A stretch of DNA of 64,000 bases from Chaenocephalus aceratus (taxonomy: Eukaryota > Chordata > Actinopteri > Perciformes > Channichthyidae). How positions within the stretch are numbered: the first letter of the stretch is position 1; every line of letters starts with the position of its first letter. The translations under genes were made by a program, and so were the position numbers. The notes under the pieces were generated by a model. It was not told the origin of the DNA and did no database searches. It was given only the letters and a program-made list of their open reading frames with translations. Below, piece after piece: positions 33,947 to 44,406 of the stretch. The stretch covers positions 18,871,928 through 18,935,927 of the forward strand of contig CM043788.1 in NCBI GenBank assembly GCA_023974075.1, in the 5' to 3' direction.

Positions 33947-35098
33947 CTGGTTCCCCGATCAACTGGTTGACAGATGTGGAGGCGTGGCCTTCGACTGAAA
34001 TACACATTTCGATCGCTTCTTCTGTCGTTTACATACATCTGTTTGGTATATTTGGCTGGATAGGAACACTTTGATGCACATTCAGTACCAGTGTGTGAGG
34101 TTGTGGTTACGATGGCGATATCCGGACGCGAACAGCGAGGACTACAAAAAGAAAAAACGAGTTTGACTGGGGATGTCTGTTCAAACATTGCGAGCTCCAA
34201 TAAATCATTTAAAACCAGCTATTGTTGGCAGACTTATTACTGAATATCGTTCTTAATGTGATACCAAGTCCACCTGAGACCTGTGTACACCTTCAGACAG
34301 CCTCCAAGTGAAGCACACGTTCTTTACTCACAGTTTGAAAGCCGCGTGGAGAAGTCTTCAGCTGTGTTAAGCTGTGATCCGCTCGAATAAATCCTTAAAA
34401 CCAGATATTGTTGCCCGAATTATCACTGAATATCGTTCCTAATGTGATACCAGTCCATCTGAGACATGTGTACACCTTCAGACAGCCTCCCAGTGAAGCG
34501 TATGCTGTTTACTCAGAGTTTGAAAGCAGCGTGGAGAAGTCTTCAGCTGTGTTAAGCTGTGATCCTCTCAGGTAAACTGTGATTCGCCCAGGGAAAATGG
34601 GATCCGCCCAGATTAAACTGTGTTACATCTTCTGTGGCTATCTACCAGCGATCATGTTGAATATGAAAGACACACACATACATCCTTTATAAAAACGGCA
34701 TTCTGCAGCACTCATCCAGATCAAATGTGACTGTTAACTCGTTTTGCAAAGATAGCAGCAGAAATGTCATTGCTGCATGTGCAGGGATATGTAGACTTTA
34801 AAATGCTGATGGGTCATTAATCTTGGTCTTGGCAAACAATATTAGGAATCCTCTATTCAAACTACATAATATTCAGTGTCCATCGACATGAAAATAACAA
34901 AAAAAGTTCATGCTGGACTCAAACCCGAGTCCCCAACAGCGAAAGTCACTCCAGCCCTGCACTTTATGAGTGCAAAGTGTTCCTATCCAGCCAAATATAC
35001 CAACAGATGTATGTAAACGACAGAAGAAGCGATCGAAATGTGTATTTCAGTCGAAGGCCACGCCTCCACATCTGTCAACCAGTTGATCGGGGAACCAG
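33947..35098. mobile_element. TTAA-flanked element with ~130-bp TIRs
   Basis: CTGGTTCCCCGATCAACTGG at the left and its complement at the right; the inverted match extends to GGCTGGATAGGAACAC. TTAA flanks both ends (33943-33946, 35099-35102). This fits Kolobok- or piggyBac-type integration. The centre holds a tandem duplication rather than a transposase. Confidence 0.88.
34191..34566. repeat. Two tandem ~190-bp units inside the TTAA element
   Basis: The block AAAACCAGMTATTGTTG...GTTAAGCTGTGATCC occurs at about 34191-34375 and 34383-34566 with scattered differences. Shared pieces include GAATATCGTTCYTAATGTGA and GTGGAGAAGTCTTCAGCTGT. Confidence 0.88.
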
Positions 35099-35366
35099 TT
35101 AAACCGGAACACACCGGTCTAAAGAGCCCGGACTGCTCGTGTATAATTAATAAATAAATACATAAGTTAAAAGAGATACATAATTGATTTGGTTAATGTG
35201 ACAATATTCGGTAGACATGATTGGCTGACTGTGTATCGGAGCAACACATTTATATTGAATGTACAAGATGAAACTGGTCTGGAATAGCAATGCAACAGAC
35301 ATGATTATTGTTTGGATGTTGATGCAGATGTTCATTATGTTTCTGTGTTAGTATAGTAAATACGTG

Positions 35367-35388
35367 CAGAGAGAACGTAAACACACAC

Positions 35389-35480
<92 letters not shown>

Positions 35481-35618
35481 TGTGTGTGTGTTGTGTGTGT
35501 GTGTGTGTGGCGAACTGTGATAATAAGATATATATTTTTGCTCTTTGCAGAACAAAATAAAAGACTTTCAAATTAAATGTGTAGTGGAGGGCTACTTCAC
35601 TCTGTACCACGGTATATA
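35367..35618 (+). repeat. LTR copy B (3' half) adjoining the Gypsy internal region
   Basis: Starts with AGAGAACGTAAACACACACT, has a (GT)n tract at 35391-35509, then GGCGAACTGTGATAATAAGA and GCTCTTTGCAGAACAAAATA, ending near CTCTGTACCACGG. A primer-site-like TTGGTAGCAGAGGATGG follows at about 35621. The 5' half of this LTR is missing here. Confidence 0.75.
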
Positions 35619-35696
35619 TTTTGGTAGCAGAGGATGGTTAGATTCAGCCCCACGCCCAGCCGCATAGAAGCATAGACGGACGAGCAGAGGAGGACC

Positions 35697-36905
35697 ATGG
35701 AGGAAGCAAGGGACGAAGTAAGCAGGATACTGCTGACGCTGGAGGAGAGGGAGCTAATTTTCCTGTGTGAGCATCTAAAGTGTAACGCACCTGTTTGGGG
35801 GGTTTTCCAGCAAAACAAGACGCACCCTCAACAGGTTGGTGGAGACGACGTTAGATGAAATCGAGGAGGATGAAGAGTCCGCAGAGTCGTATCAGCAGTA
35901 TCTGCAGCATGTGCTGTCCTACCTGGCCTCTCTGAAGCCGACACCGGGGGAAACTGAGGCTGAGATTGTAATTCAGGAGACAAGTGAGTTAGAGAAGTTG
36001 AAAAAAGCAGTACCAGAGGTTACAGCAGCAGATGGAAGAGGAAATCGGGGCGTTGGAGGAAAAGATCAAGCGGAAGACACAAGCAGCAGGAGGAGACACT
36101 TCGCCTGCCAGCGTGACCGCAAAGGTAGAGGACACAAGGACTGCCACCACAGCACCAATCAGACTGCCCGAGGTGACGCTGAGGCGGGAGTTCCGGATAA
36201 TTGGACAGATTGGTGAAGCGGGGCAAAAGGACAAATTGTCCTACACAAGCCTCATCAACCAGATCGAGTCTGGACAGCGGAAAGGACATGGAGAAGCGGA
36301 GATCATTGAAGCAGTCACACGTGCTGTGAGCCCAGGTCTTCATCTGCGGGAGATGTTGGAAATAAAGCGAGAGCTGACGCTGCACACCCTCAAGACCATA
36401 CTCAAGGGTCACTACAAAGTGGACTCCTCCTCCGACCTACTGCATCGCCTGATGAACATGACACAAGATCCAAAGGAGTCAGCGCAGAATTTCTTATTCA
36501 GAGCAATATAACTGAAAGAGAAGCTAATGAGAAAGCCAGTGATGATGATGCAGGTGAGGAAGGTGAGCAGTTTAGCCCAGCTCTAATTCAGAAAAAATTC
36601 CTCCGCTCCATAGAGACTGGTCTTTACTGTGATGCGGTTAAGTTCCAGTTCAAGCCGTATCTCAGTGACCGTACTGTCACAGATGAGGTGTTAATTGAGC
36701 GAATCAGTGAGGCTGCAAACTTAGAACAAGAAAGACAAATACAACTGAGAAAGTCAGTCATAAACAAGCCCCCAAAAGTCAGTGAAGTGCAGGCGGAGGT
36801 GTATCCACCTGACGCCTCAGCGGCAGCAGTTGACACTGTTACTCACCGTGAAGCAGGGGGAAGAGTAATAAAAGTCAGCGACCCAAGACAGAGACAGACC
36901 CAATA
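35697..36905 (+). pseudogene. Ty3/Gypsy gag (decayed)
   Basis: An ATG at 35697 begins 'MEEARDEVSRILLTLEER' and stops at about 35858. The frame then shifts to 35836-36010 ('SYQQYLQHVLSYLASLKP'), then to 36032-36511, where a capsid-like region has 'LRREFRIIGQIGEAGQKDK', 'GHGEAEIIEAVTRAVSPGL' and 'LTLHTLKTILKGHYKVD'. The 36688-36906 frame continues with 'ISEAANLEQERQIQLRK'. At least three frameshifts or stops are present. Gag would assemble particles for the retrotransposon; this copy cannot make it in one piece. Confidence 0.85.
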
Positions 36906-36917
36906 GGAGCGCTCAGG

Positions 36918-37902
36918 GTGGAGGTTCTAGAAATTAAGAAGTTGATGTTACAGACAGTGGAGGCCACACAAGCTAGACCGACAGAGAAAACGTTCACACC
37001 CAGCCGTAGTCGGCCCAGGGGTTGTAGGGCGTGTCAGGAAGCTCAGATAGTTGACTCCTGCAGACATTGCTTTAAGTGTGGGCAAGAGGGGCATCTCTCC
37101 AGAGGATGTCGACGGGCCAGAGAGCAGCAGGGAAACGAGACCGGGCTGCCGAGCCGGGACCCTCGGTAGCCCGTGAATCATCCAGTCTCAACATGCAGCA
37201 ACCTGTCCCCCCTCCCGCACCGCCTCAAATCTCATCAGTCAACTACCTCCCATCACGACGCAAGGAAAAACTCATCAACTTGATTGCGAAGAGACACATT
37301 GTCCACTGCACACTGGATACGGTTCCAGTAGTAGCATTATGGGACTCAGGCGCGCAGGCGACCATCATTAATGAAGAATGGAGAAAGCTGCACTTACCAC
37401 ACAGCACGGTGCGACCTCTCAGAGAATTGTTAGGCTCAGACATTTTGTTGGGAGTGGCAGCCAACCAGACTGAGATTCCCTTCATGGGCTGGGTGGAGGT
37501 AGAGTTGAGACTAGGGAAAGAATCCGCCAGGACAAAGCCACTTCTAGTACCTATTTTAGTGTCAAGTGACCCACACGTAGCAGCGGAGCCCATAATTGGC
37601 TACAACGTGATAGAGGAAATAACAGGAGAGGGTAGTCATACAACAAAGACAGAGACCATCCATACTGTGTGTCAAGCCTTCCAGATAACAGTCAAGACAG
37701 CACAAGCAGTGCTTCAGCTTATCCATGCCCCTATTAGTGAGGAAGATGTAGAAATGGTACATACAGGAAAAAGAACAATCACTCTGGGCGCTGAACAGAT
37801 CACCACAGTGTATGTTAATGTCAACACTGGGGCTCAGTATCATGGCCAAGACCTGCTTCTAGTCCCAAGTGAAGAGCCGACATTGCCAGAGGGGGTGGTG
37901 AT
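36918..37902 (+). pseudogene. Gypsy nucleocapsid knuckle and aspartic protease
   Basis: At about 37064-37115 the frame contains C-x2-C-x4-H-x4-C ('CFKCGQEGHLSRGC'), a retroelement zinc knuckle. The frame 37076-37975 (299 codons before the hAT interrupts) carries 'VPVVALWDSGAQATIINEEW' with the D-S-G-A protease signature, and 'LLGVAANQTEIPFMG' further on. The reading frame runs cleanly to the hAT insertion at 37903 and is picked up again at 39161, showing that the hAT inserted into an open pol. Confidence 0.85.
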
Positions 37903-39152
37903 TAGGGTTGGGTACCGAGAACCGGTTCCGGTTCGGAACCGGTTCCAACATTTCGATTCCAATGGCATCATTTAGAAATGTGAATTTCGGTTCCGCTTTT
38001 CGATGCCTGAGGAGATGTTTCTCGCCGCTCTCCGTAGCCTAGACTGCGGCGGGGCGGGAAATGTAGCGTTGTACCTACACTTCCTACAGCGTAACCTGAG
38101 ACCAGGGCCGGCCCGTCGCACTGGCGTTATAGATGTTCGCCTAGGGCGCCAGATCTGTGGAGGCGCTGCGCTGATAGCTCTGGGAGGGAAAACAAATGTT
38201 TTGACCATTGGTGCTCATCCTAATTTTCGACCTTGATGTAACAATATTCACAATTAAGTAAATGTAACACCCTTTTCATCCCGGTTACACTTTTCATTCA
38301 CCCTGTACGATGGGCGCTGCAAGTGATGAAAATGGGGGATGTTGGCTTATCTGGTGCCCGCAGCTCACAGCCAAAGTGCGAGTGAACGAGGGAGAAAGGG
38401 AGGGTGCACTGGAACCGGCGCTGTTGTTATTAGCATCTGGTGCTAGCTGCTCTAACGGAAGAAGAAGATGTTTCTACAATGATGTGGAGGGAGAGTCCTC
38501 TCCAGTCAGACTGAGGCTGATAACTACAGCTCAGTGAGGTAAAGGACTCTTGAGTGTTTAGATAGTTCACTTTAGTCTAAGTTATCTCAGTGGGTCTCAA
38601 ACGTTTTGATCACAATTTATGTAAACACATATTTCCAAGGCACTCCTTTATAATTATTGGGATAAAACAGGTGTGAAATCATTCCAATGTATACTATAGG
38701 ACAGTAAACCAGACATATCGTTTTAAACTGGAGATAAAAAAATATGCATAAATAAAATAGTAAAATAAGATATGAATGAACAACAAAAATAAAATACTTT
38801 ACATGTATTTGTTATTGGCTATGGAAGGTTATTGGTTATGCTCACATACTTAATTAATTATTCAAATGTAAACCGATCTTTTTCATATGGGTGTTTAGAG
38901 TTGTACCCCCTAGATCTAGTCTCTAGTAATTCTACTTAAAGTGCACCAGATTGAAGCATTTTGCTTTAAAATGTTCAAACATTTCTTCCCGGTATGTCTG
39001 AGAAGGCAGATATGCTTGTTTTTCTCAACAAGAACATAATCATTTTTTTTACCCTGCCCCTCAAAGAATCGGAATTGAGAACCGTTAAGAACCGGAATCG
39101 AAAAGTAGAATCGGAATCAGAATCGTGGAAATTCAAACGATACCCAACCCTA
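37903..39152. mobile_element. hAT non-autonomous insertion in Gypsy pol, perfect TSD
   Basis: Ends TAGGGTTGGGTACCGAGAAC and ...CAAACGATACCCAACCCTA. The TSD GTGGTGAT is identical at 37895-37902 and 39153-39160. Subterminal GGAACCGGTTCC and GAATCGGAATC repeats are characteristic. It contains a second element starting with CAGGGCCGGCCC at 38103. Confidence 0.96.
38103..39010. mobile_element. Second copy of the CAGGGCCGGCCC element
   Basis: CAGGGCCGGCCCGTCGCACT followed by CGCCTAGGGCGCCAGATCTG resembles the left part of 20569-21575. Shared interior blocks are GCTCAGTGAGGTAAAGGACT and TTTCATATGGGTGTTTAGAG. The right end is not clearly preserved. Confidence 0.6.
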
Positions 39153-39160
39153 GTGGTGAT

Positions 39161-39762
39161 AGAGGAGGGTCTAGTCAGGGTCCCCAGAAAAAGGTCAGGT
39201 TATGTACCAGTCCCCATCGCCAACACAAACAAATACAGTGTAACCCTGACTCAGCGCACTGTTGTTGGTCACCTGCAAACAGTCAAAACCGCCTATGCGG
39301 CCAGTGTTGAGCAGATAACCGGAGGAGAGGGATTAAAATCACCAAACAACACCGCATCAGCCCCAGGTGACAACTCAAAAAAACATAAACCCGCCTGGTG
39401 GGACCCTCCGGTCGACTTTAGTCACTTAAACGAGGAGCAAAAGAGGATCACAAAACAGCTGCTGAGAGAGGAGTGTCACGCGTTCGCATACGACGATGAC
39501 GACATCGGCTCAATCCCCTCACTGAAACTCCACATCACGCTGCACGACACTACCCCAGTAAGAAAAACGTACTGTGCAGTCCCAAAGCCACTACACGAGG
39601 AGGTGAAAGAGTATATCCAGGATTTATTGAATCGGGGCTGGATTACTCCTTCACGCTCTCCGTACGCCTCATCGGTCGTGTGCGTACGGAAGAAGGATGG
39701 GACTTTAAGACTGTGTTGTGACTACAGAGAACTGAACAAAAAGTCAGTCCCTGATCGCCACC
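39161..39762 (+). pseudogene. Gypsy pol, linker and RT fingers
   Basis: The frame 38994-39767 is Gypsy pol once it leaves the hAT at 39152. It has 'KPAWWDPPVDFSHLNEEQ', then 'GSIPSLKLHITLHDTTPV' and 'CAVPKPLHEEVKEYIQDLLN', 'SRSPYASSVVCVRKKDGTLR' and 'LCCDYRELNKKSV', the RT entry block. It breaks exactly where a second LTR begins (TGTGACGG at 39763). The central RT, about 50 residues including the first catalytic Asp region, is missing before the RT resumes at 43795. Confidence 0.9.
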
Positions 39763-40318
39763 TGTGACGGAGCGGGTCACAGAGTGACTGACTCCGCCAC
39801 TGACAGCCGAAACCCACACACACACCAAACATGTCCTGCTCTCTTCCGTCAAATGAAATGAACCATGCAATTTCTTATTTATTTTTACTTTTGTTAATTA
39901 TGGGGAATGATTGTGTTAAGAGGTAGTTAACCTGTTTATGTTTGGGTCGGATTTTTATGTTGAAATGTGGTTTTGAGTTGATTGTGTCACCTGTTGACGG
40001 TGAGCCTGTGGGAGGGGCCATGGTTTCAAAAGGGACGGTGTTGGTTCCTTGTTTGTTTTTTAGACTGTGTCACTCAGAAGAATGTTGCAGTAAAGGCAAC
40101 AGCTGGGACATGTTTGGGAGTTTGTTGCAGAGAAGGCAACAACAGAACATGTTTTCTCGGAATGAGTGATGGACGGCCTGTTTTGGTCTTTTATTTTTGT
40201 TTGTTTAAGGTGTGCTGTTTCGTTATTTTTTTGTTGCTGTTAAGAATAAAGTTTTTTTGGAGCGTAACCCAACCGACTAGGCCAGTGTTTGTGAACGGAC
40301 AAATAGAGCCCCGTCACA
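39763..40318 (+). repeat. LTR of a second LTR retrotransposon
   Basis: Bounded by TGTGACGG and CCGTCACA, an 8-bp inverted TG...CA terminus. Contains an AATAAA near 40245 (AAGAATAAAGTTTTTTTG). Two bases after the end comes TGGTGCCAGAAGTGGGAT, a good primer-binding site. The start of the same LTR recurs at 40694-40829. Confidence 0.88.
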
Positions 40319-40829
40319 TATGGTGCCAGAAGTGGGATGGCTAGTCGGAGGAAGCTGGGCGGCGTTGCGGAGCGGCGCACGGGACTACGATCCCGGCGTC
40401 AGCAGCAGGAGGAGAGCGTGGCTGCCGGGTCGGAGCGGGCATGGGAGACGGAGGACGATGATGAGGACGCGTCCTGGGTGGGACCAGCGGCTCCTGCGGC
40501 CTCGGGGTCGGCCAGTGAACCAGGGCGAGAGGAGTTCCTGTTGGCGGAGCTCCGGGACCTACAGACTTCGGTTCCGGTTGGAGGACATGGAGAACTGTTT
40601 GTTGCGGTTTTGGACGCATTGCCAAAGCGTGGAGGTGGCTGATTACCTTTCCAGGTTGCCGCACATCGCCAACCTTGGGGAGGGGGAGGATAATGTGACT
40701 GAGCGGGTCACAGAGTGACTGGCTCCGCCACTGACAGCCGACACACACACACACACACACCACACACACACCAAACATGTCCTGCTCTCTTCCGTCAAAT
40801 GAACCATGCAATTTCTTATTTATTTTTAC
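40319..40829 (+). pseudogene. Deleted body of the second LTR element and partial 3' LTR
   Basis: After the primer site an ATG at 40337 opens a 101-codon Arg/Glu/Ala-rich frame ('MASRRKLGGVAERRTGLRSR'), a gag-like start, stopping at 40642. Nearly everything between gag and the 3' LTR has been deleted, because the LTR start (TGTGACTGAGCGGGTCACAG) returns at 40694 and stays homologous to 39763 until about 40829. Its (CA)n tract has length variation between copies. Confidence 0.75.
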
Positions 40830-40908
40830 CCCAGTTCCACGCCATGGTGGAGTCCATGAAGACGGCCGCGGAACAGGCGGACGACATTCGCCAGCATGTG
40901 CAGCCACT

Positions 40909-43120
40909 AATCTGTTGATTAAGTAGACAGCAGGGCTCGCTGCAGAAGCCTGCCGGTTTTAACCTTGGTTAATAACCTGCAGAGCTCGCGGCATTCCTCT
41001 GTCCGAGATACGCCTCCTACACACGGTCATAATAAACCCATGAGCGCCGTTATAACGACATGTGGGCAGCACTGCACACACCTCCATCCATCCCCTGAGC
41101 GTGTACGTGCCTCATGATGAGAGTCGGAGTGAGACGCAGCGTGTGGAGGCCCCGCGCAGCCCGTTCGGTCCCAGCCCACCTGGGGTTGCCTCACGCCCTG
41201 TGTAAACCAGCTGCCTATAACCTGTCGGTTAATAGCCAGCAGGGCTTGTTGCTAAAGCCATGAGCGCCGTTTTAACGCCTCATGTGGACAGCACTGCACA
41301 CACCTCCACTCATCCCCTGAGCGTGTACACGCCTCATGATGACAGCCGGAGTGAAACGCAGCGTGTGGAGCCTTCCTCGCAGCCCTTTCGCCTCACGGGC
41401 AGTTGCGGCGAGGGCAATGGCGTGGCTCGTCACCATGACGACCATTATGGCACATCACAGAGAAGCCAGAACGGGGGAAGGAGCAGTATTCCAGGCTGAG
41501 TGACCCAGCGGCAGCGCCACGGCGTCTGGACTCGCTGCAGAATTCTGCTGGTTTTAACCTATCGGTTAATAAACTGCAGAGCTCGCTAATTAAGCCGGCT
41601 GCCACTAATCTGTTGATTAAGTAGACAGCAGGGCTCGCTGCAGAAGCCTGCCGGTTTTAACCCCTGTTAATAACCTGCAGAGCTCGCAGCATTCCTCTGT
41701 CCGAGATACGCCTCGTACACACGGCCTTAATAAACACATGAGCGCCGTTATAACGCCTCATGTGGGCAGCACTGCACACACCTCCATCCATCCCCTGAGG
41801 GTGTACGCACCTCATGATGAGAGTCGGAGTGAGACGCAGCGTGTGGAGGCCCCCGCGCAGCCCTTTCGGGTCCAAGCTCACCTTGGGTTGCCTCACGGGC
41901 AGCGGCGGCAGGGACTCTGGCGTGGCTCGTCACCATGACGACCAAAAAAACACATCTCGAGCACGTGCGCCCGCTCTCAGAGGTTTTCTCAGAGTGGCAG
42001 CGCGTGGGTCTGATGGACAGATGGATGAGCAGGCTGATCAGCAGAGGATGCGTCCAGCAGTTTGCCTCTCCCCCGCCCCACAGTTCAATGGGATACAGGA
42101 AACACTCCTGTCCTCCCAAAAGCTATGTCTTGCGCTCCAATCTGAGCAGCTGGAACTCCTGTTGAAAGAGGATATTTCCAGGGTTCCTCAAAGGGAGGAA
42201 AATCAGGGGTTTTCACTCCCATTATTTTTCTAATCCCGAAAAAGACTGGGGCAATGAGACATCCTCGATCTGTCAGTATTCCACATGCTGACGATCAAAC
42301 AGGTGCTGGAATGTGTTCACCAGGACGACTGGTTCACTTCCACCTGATGCATACTTCCACCTGAAGGATGCATACTTCCACGTACCCCTCATTACGAAAC
42401 ACAGGAAATTCCTGCGTTTTCTCATTTCAGGGAATATCAGACCAGACAATCGTCTGCCGTTCGGATATTTCCTGGCTCCTCCCATTTTTGTGTAGAGAAG
42501 GCTGGAGCCACTACACAGAGGAGGGATGAGAGGGTGGTTTCCTCTGGACGACCTGCTATTTGCTGGCTCGCTCCAGGGAGGAAGTCGCTTTACAGACGAT
42601 ACATCTCGTATCGCATCTGTCAAAGCCTAGGTTTCATAAGAAATTGGAAGAAGATAAACTCAGCCAGCAGAGCGCGGCTCTCGCGGCAGCGAGTGGAGAA
42701 ACTGACAGCTCTCCTCCGGCATGTCACAACCCACACAGCCCTCTCCGTGACGCAGCTGCTCGGCGTTGGCGTGAGCTGGTCACGTGGTGATCCCCCTGGG
42801 TCTCTTCCAACAGGGGGACACTCCAGAGGTGGTTCATTCGCTACAGAAGCCTGCTGTTTTAACCTATGGTTTATAAACTGCATTCGGCAGTCCCAGATAT
42901 GCCTCCTACACATGGTCATAATAAATCCACGAGCACCGTTATAACGCCTCGTGTGGACAGCATACACACACCTCTCATCCTCTGGGCATGTACGCGCCTC
43001 ATGATGAGAGACGGAGTGAAATGCAGCGTGTGGAAACTCCCTCGCAGCCCTTTTGCCTCACGGGCAGCGGTGGCGATGGCGTGGCTCGTCACCATGACGA
43101 CCATTACGGCACATCACAGA
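40909..43120 (+). repeat. Four copies of a ~300-bp unit in the DIRS fragment
   Basis: A block containing CATGAGCGCCGTTATAACG, CACACCTCCATCCATCCCCT and GAGTGAGACGCAGCGTGTGG occurs at about 40909-41200, 41220-41510, 41600-41960 and 42840-43120. Copies differ at many positions, so the amplification is old. The last copy lies between the RT and RNase H segments. Confidence 0.85.
42000..42800 (+). pseudogene. DIRS-type reverse transcriptase remnant
   Basis: Pieces in several frames follow DIRS RT order. 'PQFNGIQETLLSSQKLCLAL' and 'KEDISRVPQREENQGF' lie at 42070-42230. 'DAYFHLKDAYFHVPLITKH' with 'RKFLRFLISGNIRP' and 'LPFGYFLAPP' lie at 42340-42490 (a duplicated 12-mer CATACTTCCACC is visible). 'LLFAGSLQGGSR'-like text near 42555 and 'ARLSRQRVEKLTALLRHV' at 42665-42730 follow. 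The catalytic Y-x-D-D is not preserved. Frameshifts are numerous. Confidence 0.75.
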
Positions 43121-43239
43121 GAAGCCTCTCCCCCCAGCAGTTCCATGGGATACAAGAAACACTCCCGTTATCCCAGGAACAGTGTCTTGCGCGGTTTACT
43201 CCCGCTATTTTTCTAAATCTCGGAAAAGAACGGGGGAGT

Positions 43240-43480
43240 CGCCCCGTTGCTGTACAATGAAACATGTGTTGATTCGCACAGACAACAGGCCACGGCTATG
43301 GAAGCAGCCTACCTCAATCGCCAGGGAGGAGTACGATCCGCGCAGCTTCTGAACGCAGCCAGGCGGCTGCTGTTCTGGGCGCGCACACACGTTGCTCTCC
43401 ATCAGAGCAATGTATATTCCCGGCGAATTTAACCAAGGGGCTCGCAGAACGCAGCAGCCGTTGTATGCGAGGAGTATGGA
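43240..43480 (+). pseudogene. DIRS RNase H remnant
   Basis: The frames give 'AYLNRQGGVRSAQLLNAARR' and 'LLFWARTHVAL', then in the next frame 'LSIRAMYIPGEFNQGA', matching the C-terminal part of DIRS RNase H ('INHQGG...R...L...W', 'A.yiPG..N.gAD'). The terminal Asp of the gAD motif is lost. Confidence 0.7.
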
Positions 43481-43589
43481 GACTCAGACCTGTGTCACGC
43501 ACACTGGTGCCTCAGTGGGATTTGGCTTTGGTGTTACGCGCACTAAAGCAAAGCCCCATTTGAACCTGATCAGGTTCCCCTTAAACTGT

Positions 43590-43794
43590 TTTCAGCCAAA
43601 GTAGTACTGCTTTTGGCTCTATCAGAGAAAAGGGTGAGTGATTTGTCTGCTCTCTCTGTGGCTCCGTCATGCCTCCGGATCCAAGGAGATGGCAGTTCAG
43701 CTGTTTTACGCCCTAACCCGGCTTCATGCCTAAGGTCATCACAACTCTTTTAGAGTCGAGAGTGATCACCCTGGCTGGCTTATTCCCCCCTCCT
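43590..43794 (+). pseudogene. DIRS tyrosine recombinase fragment
   Basis: 'LLLALSEKRVSDLSALSVAP' followed by 'SCLRIQGDGSSAV' and '[19 protein letters not shown]' corresponds to the first part of the DIRS tyrosine recombinase core, with the first catalytic Arg in 'EKRVSDL'. The His-x-x-Arg and Tyr regions are absent, because sequence switches to Gypsy RT at about 43795 without a stop. Confidence 0.7.
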
Positions 43795-44406
43795 TACAGG
43801 AGTCTGTACCAGTGGGTCCGAATCCCGTTCGGGTTGAGTGCGGCGCCCGCGGAATTCCAGAGGAACATGGAAGATTGTTTGCGTGGCTTGAGAGATGAAA
43901 TGTGTCAACCGTATCTGGACGACAATCTGGTCCATAGCCCCAGCTTTGAGGACCACATTGAGCACCTGAGAACTGTGTTACAGAGATATCAGGGGCACAG
44001 GGTTAAAGTCAGCCCCCGCAAGTGTGAGGTGTTGAAGAGGACGGTGAGATTTCTGGGACAGATGGTGTCTGGACAGGGCTACACTATGGACCCATCTGAG
44101 GTGGCTCCAGTCCAAGCCTTAAAGGAGAAAGCGCCTACAACAGTGAGAGAGTTGAGAAGAGTAATGGGATTCCTCTCATACTACCGAACATACATCCCAA
44201 ACTTTTCCAGAATAGCCCAGCCTCTCTACCAGCTGCTCTCAACAACACCTGATCAAATGAACAGAGAGAAGGTCAGGGCCACTACCAGGAAGAAAGGGAA
44301 CCTCCCACCTAACACTCCTATACAATGGACAGATAACCACCAAAGGACATTGAACTCTCTCATAGACAAGCTGGTAGAGCCTCCCCTTCTGGGGTACCAG
44401 AAATAA
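43795..44406 (+). pseudogene. Gypsy RT palm and thumb (resumed)
   Basis: The open frame 43726-44406 starts in DIRS sequence and from about 43795 reads Gypsy RT: '[19 protein letters not shown]', '[19 protein letters not shown]' with the YLDD catalytic motif, '[18 protein letters not shown]' and '[18 protein letters not shown]'. It stops at 44404-44406, in the linker to RNase H, by a one-base frame change. The catalytic pair is intact, but the upstream half is displaced by 4 kb. Confidence 0.9.

Noticed and set aside
34905..34965. tRNA-like box B (GGTTTGAGTCC on the minus strand) followed by a T run
   Set aside because: No cloverleaf or A box at the right distance; the box is part of a short palindrome GGACTCGGGTTTGAGTCC inside the TTAA element.
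40341..40907. 188 aa Pro/Arg-rich frame on the minus strand
   Set aside because: It is the antisense shadow of the GC-rich gag start and LTR of the second LTR element.
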